Below, piece by piece: positions 25,581-34,668 of a stretch of DNA of 64,000 bases. The notes beneath the pieces were generated by a model that saw only the letters and a list, made by a program, of their open reading frames with translations, was not told the origin of the DNA and did no database searches. How positions within the stretch are numbered: the stretch's first letter is position 1; each line of letters begins with the position of its first letter. A program made the translations under genes and the position numbers. Source of the DNA: Prolixibacteraceae bacterium (GTDB lineage Bacteria; Bacteroidota; Bacteroidia; Bacteroidales; Prolixibacteraceae); assembly GCA_025355875.1 (NCBI GenBank), contig JANXYV010000157.1:1-64000 (forward strand). Direction: 5' to 3'.

Positions 25581-27350
25581 ATGAACCTTCATATGAACAG
25601 GAATCTGAAAAAAAGACTTTCGGAAGTATCAGAAAAGAACCTGATCTATATTTTAAGCATGGTGATTGGATTACTGGCTGGTATTGCTGCCTTTACGCTA
25701 AAAAGTTTTATCCACTATGTAAGCTATTTTCTAACCCGGCATTTAAAAGCCACTGATGGAAGTATCATTTATCTGGCGTTTCCGATGGTGGGTATCCTGA
25801 TTTCTGTTCTGATTGTTCGGTACCTGGTTCGCGACGATATCAGTCACGGGATTTCTAAGATTTTATCGGCACTTTCAAAAAAAGGCAGTTATATCAAGGC
25901 TCACAACATGTTTTCGTCCATGATTACCAGCGGATTCACCATCGGATTTGGGGGTTCGGTCGGAGCAGAATCGCCCATTGTTTATACAGGATCGGCTATC
26001 GGATCGTACGTTTCAAGTGTATTTAACCTGAATCAGAACCAGTTGAGATTGCTGATCGGTTGTGGGGCAACCGGTGCAATTGCAGGAATTTTTAAAGCGC
26101 CGATTGCAGGCATCATGTTTACCCTCGAAGTTCTCATGCTCGACCTGACGATGGCTTCATTGATTCCACTTTTGATTTCAGGAATTACCGCGGCCACCTT
26201 TGCCTATTTTTTTATGGGTTCTGAAGTCTTATTTCATTTTGATATAACGAACCAGTTCAACTCAAACAATCTACCGTACTATGTTTTGCTTGGAATATTT
26301 TGTGGATTTATTTCGCTCTATTTTACCCGCACAGGCATGTTTGTTGAGAGTCGTTTTAAACTAATTAAAAACAACTATAACAAGTTGATAATTGGTGGAA
26401 TTTCTCTGGGACTGATTGTTTTTTTGTTTCCATCGTTGTGGGGCGAAGGATACGAATCAATTAACAAGATATTTGTGGGCAAAGGTCCGGAATTGTTGAA
26501 TAATTCGGTGTTTTTTGACTGGAAAACCGAACCGGTGGTACTTTTGCTCATTTTGGTAATGATTCTTTTTCTGAAAGTAATTGCGATGGCTATTACAACC
26601 TCAAGCGGAGGAGTTGGCGGTATTTTTGCTCCAACTTTGTTTATGGGAGCTATCGGAGGGTACATTCTTTCACTTTCGCTCAATACTTTTTTCGGTTTGA
26701 AATTACCTCAGGCAAATTTTGCATTGGCTGGAATGGGAGCATTGATGGCTGGAGTCATGCATGCCCCGCTCCTCGGTATTTTCCTGATAGCAGAAATAAC
26801 CGGTGGTTATCAATTGCTTATTCCGTTAATTGTATCGGTTATAGTATCGTATGTAACTATTACCCGTTTTGAGCCACACTCTATTTATACGAAAAGGTTA
26901 GCCGAGCTCGGCGACCTGGTTACCCATCATAAGGACAAGGCGGCCATGCATTACATGAATACCAAAGAACTGATTGAAACTGATTTTGAAATTCTTACAC
27001 CTGATCTGAGCCTGGGACAAATGATCTATTTCATTGCCCGTTCGAAGCGCGATTTATTCCCTGTGGTTGACTCAGACGGTTTCATGAAGGGAATGATTAA
27101 AATGAACGATATTCGAAATATCATGTTTGAGCAGGAATTGTATGAAAAAATTACGGTTCAGGATTTGATGTACATGCCCGAATTCTTTATATCTCCGAAT
27201 GATACCATAGAGGTTATTGTCGAAAAGTTCAAGTCATGTGGAAGGTACAATCTGGCGGTGATTGATGACGGCAAATACATCGGATTTATTTCCCGGGCAC
27301 GCGTATTTTCGGCTTATCGCGACACCATTGCCGATTTATCGTACGAATAG
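25581..27350 (+). CDS. ClC-type chloride channel/antiporter with CBS domains
   Basis: 589 residues. About ten membrane helices form a ClC core: the motif near helix N of repeat 1, GSVGAESPIVYTGSAIGS, keeps the gating Glu (equivalent to GREGP), and GGVGGIFAPTLFMGA corresponds to GxFxP. The helix D region reads DISHGI in place of GSGIP. Residues 460-589 hold two CBS domains (LSLGQMIYFIARSKRDLFPVVDSDGFMKGMI and SPNDTIEVIVEKFKSC), which often bind adenine nucleotides and regulate gating. Gly-to-His substitution in the selectivity loop could affect anion choice (fluoride and nitrate variants are known); that is inference. It starts 3 bp after the PBP1A gene. Confidence 0.9.
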   Translation: MNLHMNRNLKKRLSEVSEKNLIYILSMVIGLLAGIAAFTLKSFIHYVSYFLTRHLKATDGSIIYLAFPMVGILISVLIVRYLVRDDISHGISKILSALSKKGSYIKAHNMFSSMITSGFTIGFGGSVGAESPIVYTGSAIGSYVSSVFNLNQNQLRLLIGCGATGAIAGIFKAPIAGIMFTLEVLMLDLTMASLIPLLISGITAATFAYFFMGSEVLFHFDITNQFNSNNLPYYVLLGIFCGFISLYFTRTGMFVESRFKLIKNNYNKLIIGGISLGLIVFLFPSLWGEGYESINKIFVGKGPELLNNSVFFDWKTEPVVLLLILVMILFLKVIAMAITTSSGGVGGIFAPTLFMGAIGGYILSLSLNTFFGLKLPQANFALAGMGALMAGVMHAPLLGIFLIAEITGGYQLLIPLIVSVIVSYVTITRFEPHSIYTKRLAELGDLVTHHKDKAAMHYMNTKELIETDFEILTPDLSLGQMIYFIARSKRDLFPVVDSDGFMKGMIKMNDIRNIMFEQELYEKITVQDLMYMPEFFISPNDTIEVIVEKFKSCGRYNLAVIDDGKYIGFISRARVFSAYRDTIADLSYE

Positions 27351-27380
27351 GCAAAGTCAATCCTTCAGTCTTTCAGTAAA

Positions 27381-27773
27381 TCAACCCTTCAACAATCTGT
27401 AATAAGCCAGATAAACTCCGGAAAACAGGATGGTGAAAATAGCGCTGGTTTCCGAGAATGCATTGTTTCCGAGCCAAAACACCGGCAAAAACAGGATGAT
27501 GGTTTGTGCGGCCAAATAAAACCAAAGTCCCACCCGCTCCATCCGGTACAGTTTGATGGCTCCGGCCAGCGACACGCTGAAAGCAGCCATCAGCATTGCA
27601 AAATACATCGGACTCAGGTTTTCGGTGGCGGTCAGATCGGTCACCGACCTGATTTTTTCTGTTACAAAACCGAAAAAGAAGGTCGAAATGAACATGCCCA
27701 CAAATCCAATGGTGCTCCCGACAATACTGAAAATACAGGCTGATTCGAAAAGTAAGGGTTTTTTTTGCATCAT
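27381..27773 (-). CDS. Four-helix membrane protein, unknown function
   Basis: 130 residues with four predicted transmembrane helices (SACIFSIVGSTIGFVGMFIST, MYFAMLMAAFSVSLAGAI, GLWFYLAAQTIILFLPVFWL, AIFTILFSGVYLAYYRLL) and short loops. No recognised family; small four-helix proteins of this type recur in Bacteroidota near the genes for core metabolism. It is transcribed away from glyA, convergent with the ClC gene, and a stop lies 30 bp from the ClC stop. Inner-membrane location is expected. Function cannot be assigned. Confidence 0.6.
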   Translation of the reverse strand: MMQKKPLLFESACIFSIVGSTIGFVGMFISTFFFGFVTEKIRSVTDLTATENLSPMYFAMLMAAFSVSLAGAIKLYRMERVGLWFYLAAQTIILFLPVFWLGNNAFSETSAIFTILFSGVYLAYYRLLKG

Positions 27774-27846
27774 ACGGAAAAGTTAATTGTTCAAAAGTAT
27801 CTCATTATTTGAATAACTTCATTTTTAAGGCTGCCTGAAATTGTGC

Positions 27847-27854
27847 TACCTTTG
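27847..27854 (+). promoter_or_regulatory. Putative -7 element of glyA
   Basis: TACCTTTG fits TAnnTTTG 31 bp before the glyA ATG. A T-rich stretch lies 20 bp upstream, but no clear -33 TTG. Confidence 0.5.
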
Positions 27855-27885
27855 ACACTTCAATTTTAACCAATATTTTACTGCA

Positions 27886-29166
27886 ATGGAAAGAGATACC
27901 AAAGTATTTGAAATCATTGAAAAGGAACGTCAGCGACAGATAACCGGAATCGAATTAATAGCCTCTGAAAATTTTGTCAGCAAGCAGGTTATGGAAGCGA
28001 TGGGATCGGTTATGACCAATAAATATGCAGAAGGCTATCCTGGAAACCGTTATTACGGAGGTTGCCAATTTGTGGATATGACCGAGCAACTGGCTATCGA
28101 CCGTATCAAGGAATTGTTTGGAGCGGTTTATGCCAATGTTCAACCACACTCGGGTGCCCAGGCCAATGCAGCAGTTTTGGCTGTGATCCTGAATCCTGGC
28201 GATACCTTTTTAGGGTTGGACCTGGCTCACGGAGGTCATCTTTCTCATGGTTCTCCCGTAAACTCTTCCGGAGTATTGTATCACCCAATTGCCTACCATG
28301 TAATTGAAGAAACCGGCATGGTCGATTACGACGAAATGGAAGGTTTGGCTCTGGAGCACAAACCGAAACTGATTATTGGTGGCGCTTCGGCTTATTCACG
28401 TGAATGGGATTATGCGCGGATGCGCGCCATAGCTGATAAGATTGATGCCATTTTGATGATCGATATGGCTCACCCTGCCGGATTGATTGCCGCTGGGTTA
28501 TTGGAAAACCCTGTAAAACATGCGCATATTGTCACTTCAACAACACATAAAACACTGCGTGGTCCACGTGGTGGAATAATCCTGATGGGCGAAGATTTTG
28601 AAAATCCGTTTGGCTTTAAAACTCCAAAAGGAGTTACTAAGATGATGTCGCAGGTGCTTGATTTTTCTGTTTTCCCAGGACAACAAGGCGGTCCGTTAGA
28701 ACATGTAATTGCCTCGAAAGCAGTTGCATTTGCTGAAGCACTCGATCCATCCTATAAAGTTTATCAGGCACAGGTGAAAAAGAACGCCTCCGTGATGGCC
28801 GATGCATTTATGGCCAAAGGCTATAAAGTGATTTCAGGAGGAACCGACAATCATTCGATGTTGATTGACCTTCGAACCAAATTCCCTGAGGTTACCGGGA
28901 AACAGGCTGAAAATGCACTGGTTCGCGCCGATATCACTATCAACAAGAATATGGTTCCTTTCGATAGCCGGTCGCCGTTTACCACTTCCGGATTGCGTGT
29001 TGGAACGCCTGCAATTACTACCAGGGGCGTGAAAGAAGATATGATGCCGGTCATTGTCGATCTGATCGACGAAGTGATCAGCAACATTGAAAATGAAGAA
29101 GTGATTCTTTCGGTTCGTAAAAGGGTAAATACCATGATGAAAGATCTTCCTTTGTTTGCCTGGTAG
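27886..29166 (+). CDS. glyA: Serine hydroxymethyltransferase
   Basis: 426 residues, normal length. It converts serine and tetrahydrofolate to glycine and 5,10-methylene-THF, using PLP, and is the main one-carbon source in the cytosol. Visible: [37 protein letters not shown], the PLP lysine K222 in [13 protein letters not shown], and [12 protein letters not shown]-type motif downstream. All active-site blocks are intact. It is monocistronic: a -7 element lies upstream and a strong terminator follows at 29199-29242. Confidence 0.97.
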   Translation: MERDTKVFEIIEKERQRQITGIELIASENFVSKQVMEAMGSVMTNKYAEGYPGNRYYGGCQFVDMTEQLAIDRIKELFGAVYANVQPHSGAQANAAVLAVILNPGDTFLGLDLAHGGHLSHGSPVNSSGVLYHPIAYHVIEETGMVDYDEMEGLALEHKPKLIIGGASAYSREWDYARMRAIADKIDAILMIDMAHPAGLIAAGLLENPVKHAHIVTSTTHKTLRGPRGGIILMGEDFENPFGFKTPKGVTKMMSQVLDFSVFPGQQGGPLEHVIASKAVAFAEALDPSYKVYQAQVKKNASVMADAFMAKGYKVISGGTDNHSMLIDLRTKFPEVTGKQAENALVRADITINKNMVPFDSRSPFTTSGLRVGTPAITTRGVKEDMMPVIVDLIDEVISNIENEEVILSVRKRVNTMMKDLPLFAW

Positions 29167-29198
29167 ATTCATTCTGGAATCAGAAAGGAGGAAAAAGT

Positions 29199-29244
29199 AA
29201 AATCCGGAAGCAAGTCAGTTGATTTTTGCTTTCGGATTTTTCGT
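29199..29244 (+). terminator. glyA terminator
   Basis: A 13-bp stem (AATCCGGAAGCAA pairing with TTGCTTTCGGATT, one G-T pair) is followed by a T run, 33 bp past the glyA stop. Confidence 0.85.
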
Positions 29245-29260
29245 CTGTAACCACTTCAAT

Positions 29261-30403
29261 CTATTTCGTTCCTTCAGCTTTTATTTCAGGATGGAGTTGT
29301 TTTAATAACACATCAGCAAGATCAAAGGCAGGAAGTTCCCAGGTAGTATTTTGGATGTTGGCAGCAATGGCAATTACCATTTTGTCTTCGGGATAAATCA
29401 GAAGAGTTGCACAACCTCCGGTGATTGAACCTCTCAATCCATAAAAAGTCCTTTTTTTTGCATCTTTGGAAACGATCAAGCCAAAACTGTACTTTGAGAA
29501 TTGATTGCCCGGCAAATGGTAGGGGGTTGTCATTAGATGGATGGTTTCCGGCTTGAGGAATCCCGGGTACAGGATCGTGTTCCCGATTTTAACCAGGTCG
29601 AGTACTGAACTCAAATATCCGGCAGAAGCTTCCTTTCCACGCAGGTCAATCTGACTGGCAACCATGGGTTGTGCAAAATTATCATATGCATAATTACTGC
29701 TCTTGTTTTTAGTAATTCGGTATGGATGGTCAGCAATTGTTTGGATCAGCTTTAAACTGTCGAGGACCGTTTTCTGGACTGCCTCGTTAAATGGCTTGTT
29801 ACTGCTTTTTTCGATCAGGTAGGCAATCAGGTCGAAGCCCAATTCTGTATGCATAAAATTAGTTCCCGGTTCATAAATCAGATCATCATCGATGAAGGAT
29901 GGAATCAGCGTTTCCAGATTGGAGTTGCTTACCGAACCGGCCATCACTTTTTCAGAACTGATGCCGGCTGTATGTGCGCCAAGTTGACGAATAGTAAAAT
30001 CAACATGCTTGTGGTTCAGCGCAGTCAGATATTCTGAAACAGGTTTGTCGATCTGAAGTATACCTTCTTCTGAAAGTTTGACTGCAGTCAATGCAGCAAT
30101 TAGTTCGGAAACCTGCCCGATCCGGTATTTGTGCTCTGGCGAGGCCGGCACCTTAAACTCAATATTCGAATACCCAAATCCATCGGCATAAATAATCTGA
30201 TTGTCGATCGAAACGGCCACAACCATTCCCGGAATAAAGTTCGTGCTGTAAAACATTCCAAGTTCCTGATTGATTTTCTTCAGGCTTTCCAGATATTTCG
30301 ATGAATTTACCACCAATGATTCGGTTTGCTTCTGATTGCACGAAGCGATTGATCCACTAATCAGAAGGATCAGTAGGGGTTTTATTAGAAATGAGTTTTT
30401 CAT
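29261..30403 (-). CDS. Serine beta-lactamase-like lipoprotein lacking catalytic residues
   Basis: 380 residues with a lipobox I-A-S-C (Cys 22). The sequence follows the class C beta-lactamase / serine hydrolase fold: MVVAVSIDNQIIYADGFGYSNIE, then YRIGQVSELIAALTAVKLSEEG, then 'TIRQLGAHTAGI', YEPGTNFMHTELGFDLIAYLIEK. In active members the second block reads F-R-I-x-S-V-S-K; here it is Q97-V-S-E100, so both catalytic Ser and Lys are gone. The Y-S-N motif is replaced by H185-T-E. The C-terminal H-x-G block reads L-R-G-S. It is a probable pseudoenzyme, perhaps a peptidoglycan- or ligand-binding lipoprotein. The frame is intact, which argues for retained function. No neighbour explains the role. 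Confidence 0.85.
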   Translation of the reverse strand: MKNSFLIKPLLILLISGSIASCNQKQTESLVVNSSKYLESLKKINQELGMFYSTNFIPGMVVAVSIDNQIIYADGFGYSNIEFKVPASPEHKYRIGQVSELIAALTAVKLSEEGILQIDKPVSEYLTALNHKHVDFTIRQLGAHTAGISSEKVMAGSVSNSNLETLIPSFIDDDLIYEPGTNFMHTELGFDLIAYLIEKSSNKPFNEAVQKTVLDSLKLIQTIADHPYRITKNKSSNYAYDNFAQPMVASQIDLRGKEASAGYLSSVLDLVKIGNTILYPGFLKPETIHLMTTPYHLPGNQFSKYSFGLIVSKDAKKRTFYGLRGSITGGCATLLIYPEDKMVIAIAANIQNTTWELPAFDLADVLLKQLHPEIKAEGTK

Positions 30404-30535
30404 TTTTGTATAGATTCAAATCAGATTTTAATTTGAGTCGAAAATAGGACATTTATCGTCGATAAACATATCGAAAGATTCAAAAAGACCCTAATAAGGA
30501 AGTTGAATTTTGTGAATGGTATCCTTCGGAAATAA

Positions 30536-30562
30536 AAAAGCCAGCAGAAACTGGCTTTTACT
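30536..30562 (-). terminator. Terminator after small membrane protein gene
   Basis: AAAAGCCAG pairs with CTGGCTTTT around a 6-base loop, directly at the 3' end of the 78-residue gene on the minus strand. T runs on both sides make it usable both ways. Confidence 0.75.
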
Positions 30563-30798
30563 TATCTTTTATGCTGATGTCGCTGGATTTGCTCCCGTGT
30601 CCGGCTCTTGAAGTTCTCATTTTCCGAATCCCTGAGCTTCGAAAAAAAGAGGTTTCCAAAATATATGATGGCTATGATTAATAGAACAATTCCAAGATAT
30701 CGCAAATAACCAGTTATACTTACAAGTAACAGAAATCCTGCAAGGAGCAGGCAAACTCCAAGGATTAATTGTTGGGGTCTGAAATTTTGGTTTTCCAT
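30562..30798 (-). CDS. Small two-helix membrane protein
   Basis: 78 residues. Two adjoining hydrophobic segments (LILGVCLLLAGFLLLVSI and YLGIVLLIIAIIYFGNLFF) form a hairpin, followed by a charged, basic tail (KLRDSENENFKSRTREQIQRHQHKR). The upstream region carries AGGAGG-like sequence 6 bp before the ATG, unusual in Bacteroidota. It is flanked by its own terminator. No family recognised; probably an inner-membrane protein. The gene is convincing because of the terminator, the good start and the biased residue pattern. Confidence 0.6.
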   Translation of the reverse strand: MENQNFRPQQLILGVCLLLAGFLLLVSITGYLRYLGIVLLIIAIIYFGNLFFSKLRDSENENFKSRTREQIQRHQHKR

Positions 30799-30910
30799 TG
30801 TTTCCTCCTTTCGTATTTTGTTCGTCGGTTTCTACGAAGCTTGAAGCCGGATTGTTCTAATCCAAAACAACGAGAAAGAAGTCAGCCTTTTTACAATGAC
30901 TTCATTCAGT

Positions 30911-32446
30911 CTAAAGCGGGATATTTCCATGCTTTCTGGGCAAGTTCGATTTTCGTTTGTTATGAGTCATATTCAGAGCCTGGATAATTTTAGCCCGGGT
31001 ATTTTGCGGCAAAATAATTTCATCAATATATCCGAGTGCTGCAGCACGGTATGGATTGGCAAATTTTTCGCGGTAATCTTCCACAGCTGCTATTTTTTCC
31101 TCGTCGCTAAGTTTCCCGCGGTACAAAATATTGATTGCTCCTTCAGGCCCCATAACTGCAATTTCAGCGGTCGGGTATGCGAAATTCACATCAGCACCGA
31201 TGTGCTTGCTCGACATCACATCGTAGGCGCCACCATATGCTTTCCTGGTGATCAGGGTAATTTTGGGTACGGTGGCTTCGGCAAAAGCATAAAGCAGTTT
31301 GGCTCCGTGTTTAATGATCCCACCAAATTCCTGCGCAGTTCCGGGCAAAAAACCGGGAACATCAACCAACGTAATTAAAGGGATATTAAATGCGTCGCAA
31401 AAACGGACAAACCGGGCAGCCTTCGATGAGGAATTGATGTCGAGTACTCCGGCCAAGTGATTGGGCTGATTGGCAACAATTCCAATTGGTTTACCTCCCA
31501 TTCGTGCAAATCCGATGACAATATTGGCTGCATAATGCGGCTGGACTTCCAGGAAATGTTCGTCGTCGATGATTTTGTGAATGATATCTTTGATGTCGTA
31601 GGGTTTGTTCGGATCAACCGGAACAACTTGATTTAACGAAATATCGACCCGGTCTTCAGGATCGGTACAAGTTTTCAGTGGTGGTTCTTCCATATTGTTC
31701 GATGGGATGAAGCTCATCAGTTCACGCACCATCATGAGAGTTTGCTCTTCATCGCTTCCTGTAAAATGGGCCACTCCGCTTTTCGAAGCATGAGTCACCG
31801 CTCCGCCAAGTTCTTCTTTGGTCACATCTTCATGGGTAACCGTTTTAATAACTTCAGGACCGGTCACAAACATATGGCTGGTTTTTTCAACCATAAAAAT
31901 GAAATCAGTCAGGGCAGGTGAATAAACAGCCCCACCGGCACATGGACCAAGAATGGCGCTGATTTGCGGGATAACTCCGGAACAAATTACATTGTTGTGA
32001 AAAATGTCGGCGTATCCAGCCAAACTTTCCACACCTTCCTGAATTCTTGCTCCGCCCGAATCGTTGAGGCCGATCATAGGGGCACCCATTTTAACTGCCA
32101 AATCCTGAATTTTTAAGATTTTATTGGCATTGGCGCGACTTAATGTTCCACCAAACACAGTGAAATCCTGTGCAAAAACATAAACCAGCCGTCCGTTGAT
32201 CTGGCCATATCCTGAAACCAAACCGTCGCCCGGAAATTTTTGATTTTCGATGCCAAAGTCGGTGGTCCGGTGAGTCACCATTTTATCAATTTCATTGAAA
32301 GTTCCCGGATCTAAAAGGAGAGCTAATCGTTCACGTGCAGTTTTTTTTCCTGATTCGTGTTGTTTTTCTACCCGTTTAGCTCCTCCGCCGGCTTCTGCCT
32401 GATGGTTCAGGTGTTCAAACTGATCAAATTTGGCCTGTAAATCCAT
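30911..32446 (-). CDS. pccB: Acyl-CoA carboxylase beta subunit (carboxyltransferase)
   Basis: 511 residues. The carboxyltransferase fold has two crotonase-like halves: [22 protein letters not shown] and a '[20 protein letters not shown]' oxyanion region in the N-half, and [38 protein letters not shown] with [18 protein letters not shown] in the C-half. It transfers CO2 from biotin to an acyl-CoA; the motif pattern fits propionyl-CoA carboxylase or the related methylmalonyl-CoA decarboxylase alpha subunit. It is the last gene of a three-gene operon with BCCP and biotin carboxylase. The presence of the biotin carboxylase favours the ATP-using carboxylase. The substrate (propionyl- versus acetyl-CoA) is inferred. 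Confidence 0.9.
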   Translation of the reverse strand: MDLQAKFDQFEHLNHQAEAGGGAKRVEKQHESGKKTARERLALLLDPGTFNEIDKMVTHRTTDFGIENQKFPGDGLVSGYGQINGRLVYVFAQDFTVFGGTLSRANANKILKIQDLAVKMGAPMIGLNDSGGARIQEGVESLAGYADIFHNNVICSGVIPQISAILGPCAGGAVYSPALTDFIFMVEKTSHMFVTGPEVIKTVTHEDVTKEELGGAVTHASKSGVAHFTGSDEEQTLMMVRELMSFIPSNNMEEPPLKTCTDPEDRVDISLNQVVPVDPNKPYDIKDIIHKIIDDEHFLEVQPHYAANIVIGFARMGGKPIGIVANQPNHLAGVLDINSSSKAARFVRFCDAFNIPLITLVDVPGFLPGTAQEFGGIIKHGAKLLYAFAEATVPKITLITRKAYGGAYDVMSSKHIGADVNFAYPTAEIAVMGPEGAINILYRGKLSDEEKIAAVEDYREKFANPYRAAALGYIDEIILPQNTRAKIIQALNMTHNKRKSNLPRKHGNIPL

Positions 32447-32456
32447 ATTTTCTGTA

Positions 32457-32966
32457 TTATTCGATTTCTATTAGTTTTTGATTGGCTTCCACTGTACTTC
32501 CTTCAATCACAAAAATTTTGATAATTTTTCCGTCGATAGGTGATTTGTATTCGCTTTCCATCTTCATGGCAGAAATGGTAATTACCGTATCGCCCTTTTT
32601 AACTTCATCGCCTGGCTTGACCGGAATCCGGATCACCTTGCCTGGCATTGGTGATGAAATCGTATTTTCTGACAGTAGTTGGGTGGCTCCCGAACGGTTG
32701 CGAAGATATCTCGATTCTGCATCTATTACTTCAATTTCATAATTGTCGTAGAGTGTATAGGCGGTATACTGTTTAGGCTTGGAATGAGGAACCAGTTCGA
32801 TGTTGTATGAATGGCCATTTTCAAGGATTGAAAAAATACCTTCGTCGTTGTGCATTAAATCGATCTGATAGATTTTGTCATCCACCTTGATTTCCAACAG
32901 GTTTTCGAATTGTTTCAAGATCTCCACGGAGGCTATTCGATGATCCAGTTTGATTTGTACTGACAT
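32457..32966 (-). CDS. Biotin carboxyl carrier protein
   Basis: 169 residues. The C-terminal biotinyl domain (about 100-169) has [23 protein letters not shown] and the biotin-acceptor K135 in I-S-A-M-K-M-E-S. The N-terminal 90 residues are a separate beta domain ([21 protein letters not shown]) that is typical of the decarboxylase/PCC type and probably mediates subunit contacts (BT-like domain). It is the middle gene of the operon, with gaps of 10-11 bp on both sides. Biotinylation requires BirA encoded elsewhere. Confidence 0.92.
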   Translation of the reverse strand: MSVQIKLDHRIASVEILKQFENLLEIKVDDKIYQIDLMHNDEGIFSILENGHSYNIELVPHSKPKQYTAYTLYDNYEIEVIDAESRYLRNRSGATQLLSENTISSPMPGKVIRIPVKPGDEVKKGDTVITISAMKMESEYKSPIDGKIIKIFVIEGSTVEANQKLIEIE

Positions 32967-32977
32967 TTAGCAGGGGA

Positions 32978-34492
32978 TTATAATCGTTCAAAATTCTTTT
33001 GATAGGTGTATTTCTTCCATCGGTTCTGGGCAGTGTACATCTGTTTTGAAATTTGCGAGATATTCATCTGGTCCAAATATTCAATATAGGCGGCAATGAT
33101 GATCATGTCTTCCGTTTCGAGCGAACATTTCTTTTCTTCGAGAAGAACTTCCTTGTTTTTTTCGATGAAGTTGGTGTCATAATTTCCACTCCGGAAGTCT
33201 TCGGTGTCCATGATGCGTTCAAGAAACTTGATGGAAGTCTTCACACCCGTAATTTTATATTCGTAGAGCGCACGTTTCATCCGGGCAATAGCTTCTTCCC
33301 GGTTTTGAGCCCAAACGATAAGTTTTGAGATCATCGAATCGTAATAGATTGGGATTTCATATCCCTCATAAACGTAACCATCGGTCCGAACCCCTAATCC
33401 GAGAGGCTGTGTGATATTGTATATTCTTCCGGGATTTGGCATGAAATTGTTATCCGAATCTTCTGCATAAATCCGGCATTCAATAGCATGTCCGGTTTGC
33501 CTCAGTTTCTCCTGACTAATTTGAAGTATTTGTCCTTCGGCAATCAGAATTTGTTGCTTCACAAGATCAATTCCCGTGACCCGCTCGGTTATCGGGTGTT
33601 CAACCTGAAGCCGGGTGTTCATTTCCAGGAAATAGAAATTCAGATCATTATCAACCAGAAATTCGATGGTTCCGGCTCCTTCGTAATTCACCGCTTTAGC
33701 TGCATTCACTGCACATTCTCCCATTTTCATCCGAAGCTCCGGCGTGACCAGCGGTGAGGGTGTTTCTTCAATCATTTTTTGATGCCGGCGCTGTACCGAA
33801 CATTCGCGCTCGAACAAATGGATCACATTTCCGTGCTGGTCGCCCAAAATCTGAAATTCGATATGATGGGGTGATAAAATATATTTTTCGATGTAAACCG
33901 AGTCATTGCCAAAAGAAGATTTGGCCTCCGATCTGGCCGACCTGACTAGTGAAAGGATATCTTTCTCAGCGGTAATCATCCGCATCCCTTTGCCGCCGCC
34001 ACCAGCCGCAGCTTTAACCATCACCGGAAGTCCAATTCGCCGAATCGTTTCAATGGCATCCTTTTCCGTTTTTATACTTTCAGTTGTTCCCGGAACAACC
34101 GGAACGCCGGCCGCGATCATGGTGAGCCTGGCCTGAATTTTATTTCCCATCTGGTTGATCACTTCAGGCGACGGACCGATAAATTTAATTCCGTTTTCAG
34201 CACATTTTTGGGCAAAATCGGCATTCTCCGACAAGAATCCATAACCGGGATGGATGGCATCGGCATTCGACATTTTGGCAACCTCAATTATTTTTGCTGA
34301 ATTCAGATAGCTTTCAGAGGAAGATGATGGACCGATATGATAGGCTTCGTTTGCATATCGGACATGCATCGAAGTGCGGTCGGCGTCTGAAAAAACTGCA
34401 ACCGTCGAAATGCCCATTTCACGGCATGTACGCATGATCCGTATGGCTATTTCTCCACGGTTGGCTATCAGAATTTTTTTGATTTTTGGCAT
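32978..34492 (-). CDS. accC: Biotin carboxylase subunit
   Basis: 504 residues. N-terminal IANRGEIAIRIMRTCREMG, ATP-grasp Gly-rich loop VMVKAAAGGGGKGMRMI, ECSVQRRHQKMIEE, FLEMNTRLQVEHPITE with the catalytic Glu/Arg, and a C-terminal lobe. It carboxylates biotin on BCCP using ATP and bicarbonate. The last 45 residues extend past the standard biotin carboxylase core. As the first gene of a separate-subunit acyl-CoA carboxylase operon it serves the carboxyltransferase downstream rather than fatty acid synthesis alone; the gene symbol follows the family name. Promoter at 34509-34538. Confidence 0.92.
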   Translation of the reverse strand: MPKIKKILIANRGEIAIRIMRTCREMGISTVAVFSDADRTSMHVRYANEAYHIGPSSSSESYLNSAKIIEVAKMSNADAIHPGYGFLSENADFAQKCAENGIKFIGPSPEVINQMGNKIQARLTMIAAGVPVVPGTTESIKTEKDAIETIRRIGLPVMVKAAAGGGGKGMRMITAEKDILSLVRSARSEAKSSFGNDSVYIEKYILSPHHIEFQILGDQHGNVIHLFERECSVQRRHQKMIEETPSPLVTPELRMKMGECAVNAAKAVNYEGAGTIEFLVDNDLNFYFLEMNTRLQVEHPITERVTGIDLVKQQILIAEGQILQISQEKLRQTGHAIECRIYAEDSDNNFMPNPGRIYNITQPLGLGVRTDGYVYEGYEIPIYYDSMISKLIVWAQNREEAIARMKRALYEYKITGVKTSIKFLERIMDTEDFRSGNYDTNFIEKNKEVLLEEKKCSLETEDMIIIAAYIEYLDQMNISQISKQMYTAQNRWKKYTYQKNFERL

Positions 34493-34508
34493 AAATACAA
34501 TTTTAGTT

Positions 34509-34538
34509 CAAAGTTTGATTTTGTCAGCAAAAGTCAAA
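34509..34538 (-). promoter_or_regulatory. Promoter of the acyl-CoA carboxylase operon
   Basis: On the minus strand TTTG (34535-34538) and AAACTTTG (34509-34516), close to TAnnTTTG, are separated by 18 bp, matching the Bacteroidota -33/-7 arrangement. The ATG of the biotin carboxylase gene lies about 17 bp downstream of the -7. Confidence 0.6.
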
Positions 34539-34668
34539 TTACAAGCATTAACAACCACAAAAAGCGAGAATTGTTTGCATATTTGTTTCCTATCTCGGCA
34601 ATAAAAATACAGTTAACATAGGAGTGAATTGCGTTTTTATTCTATATTTGCCATGTTAATCTAACCTT

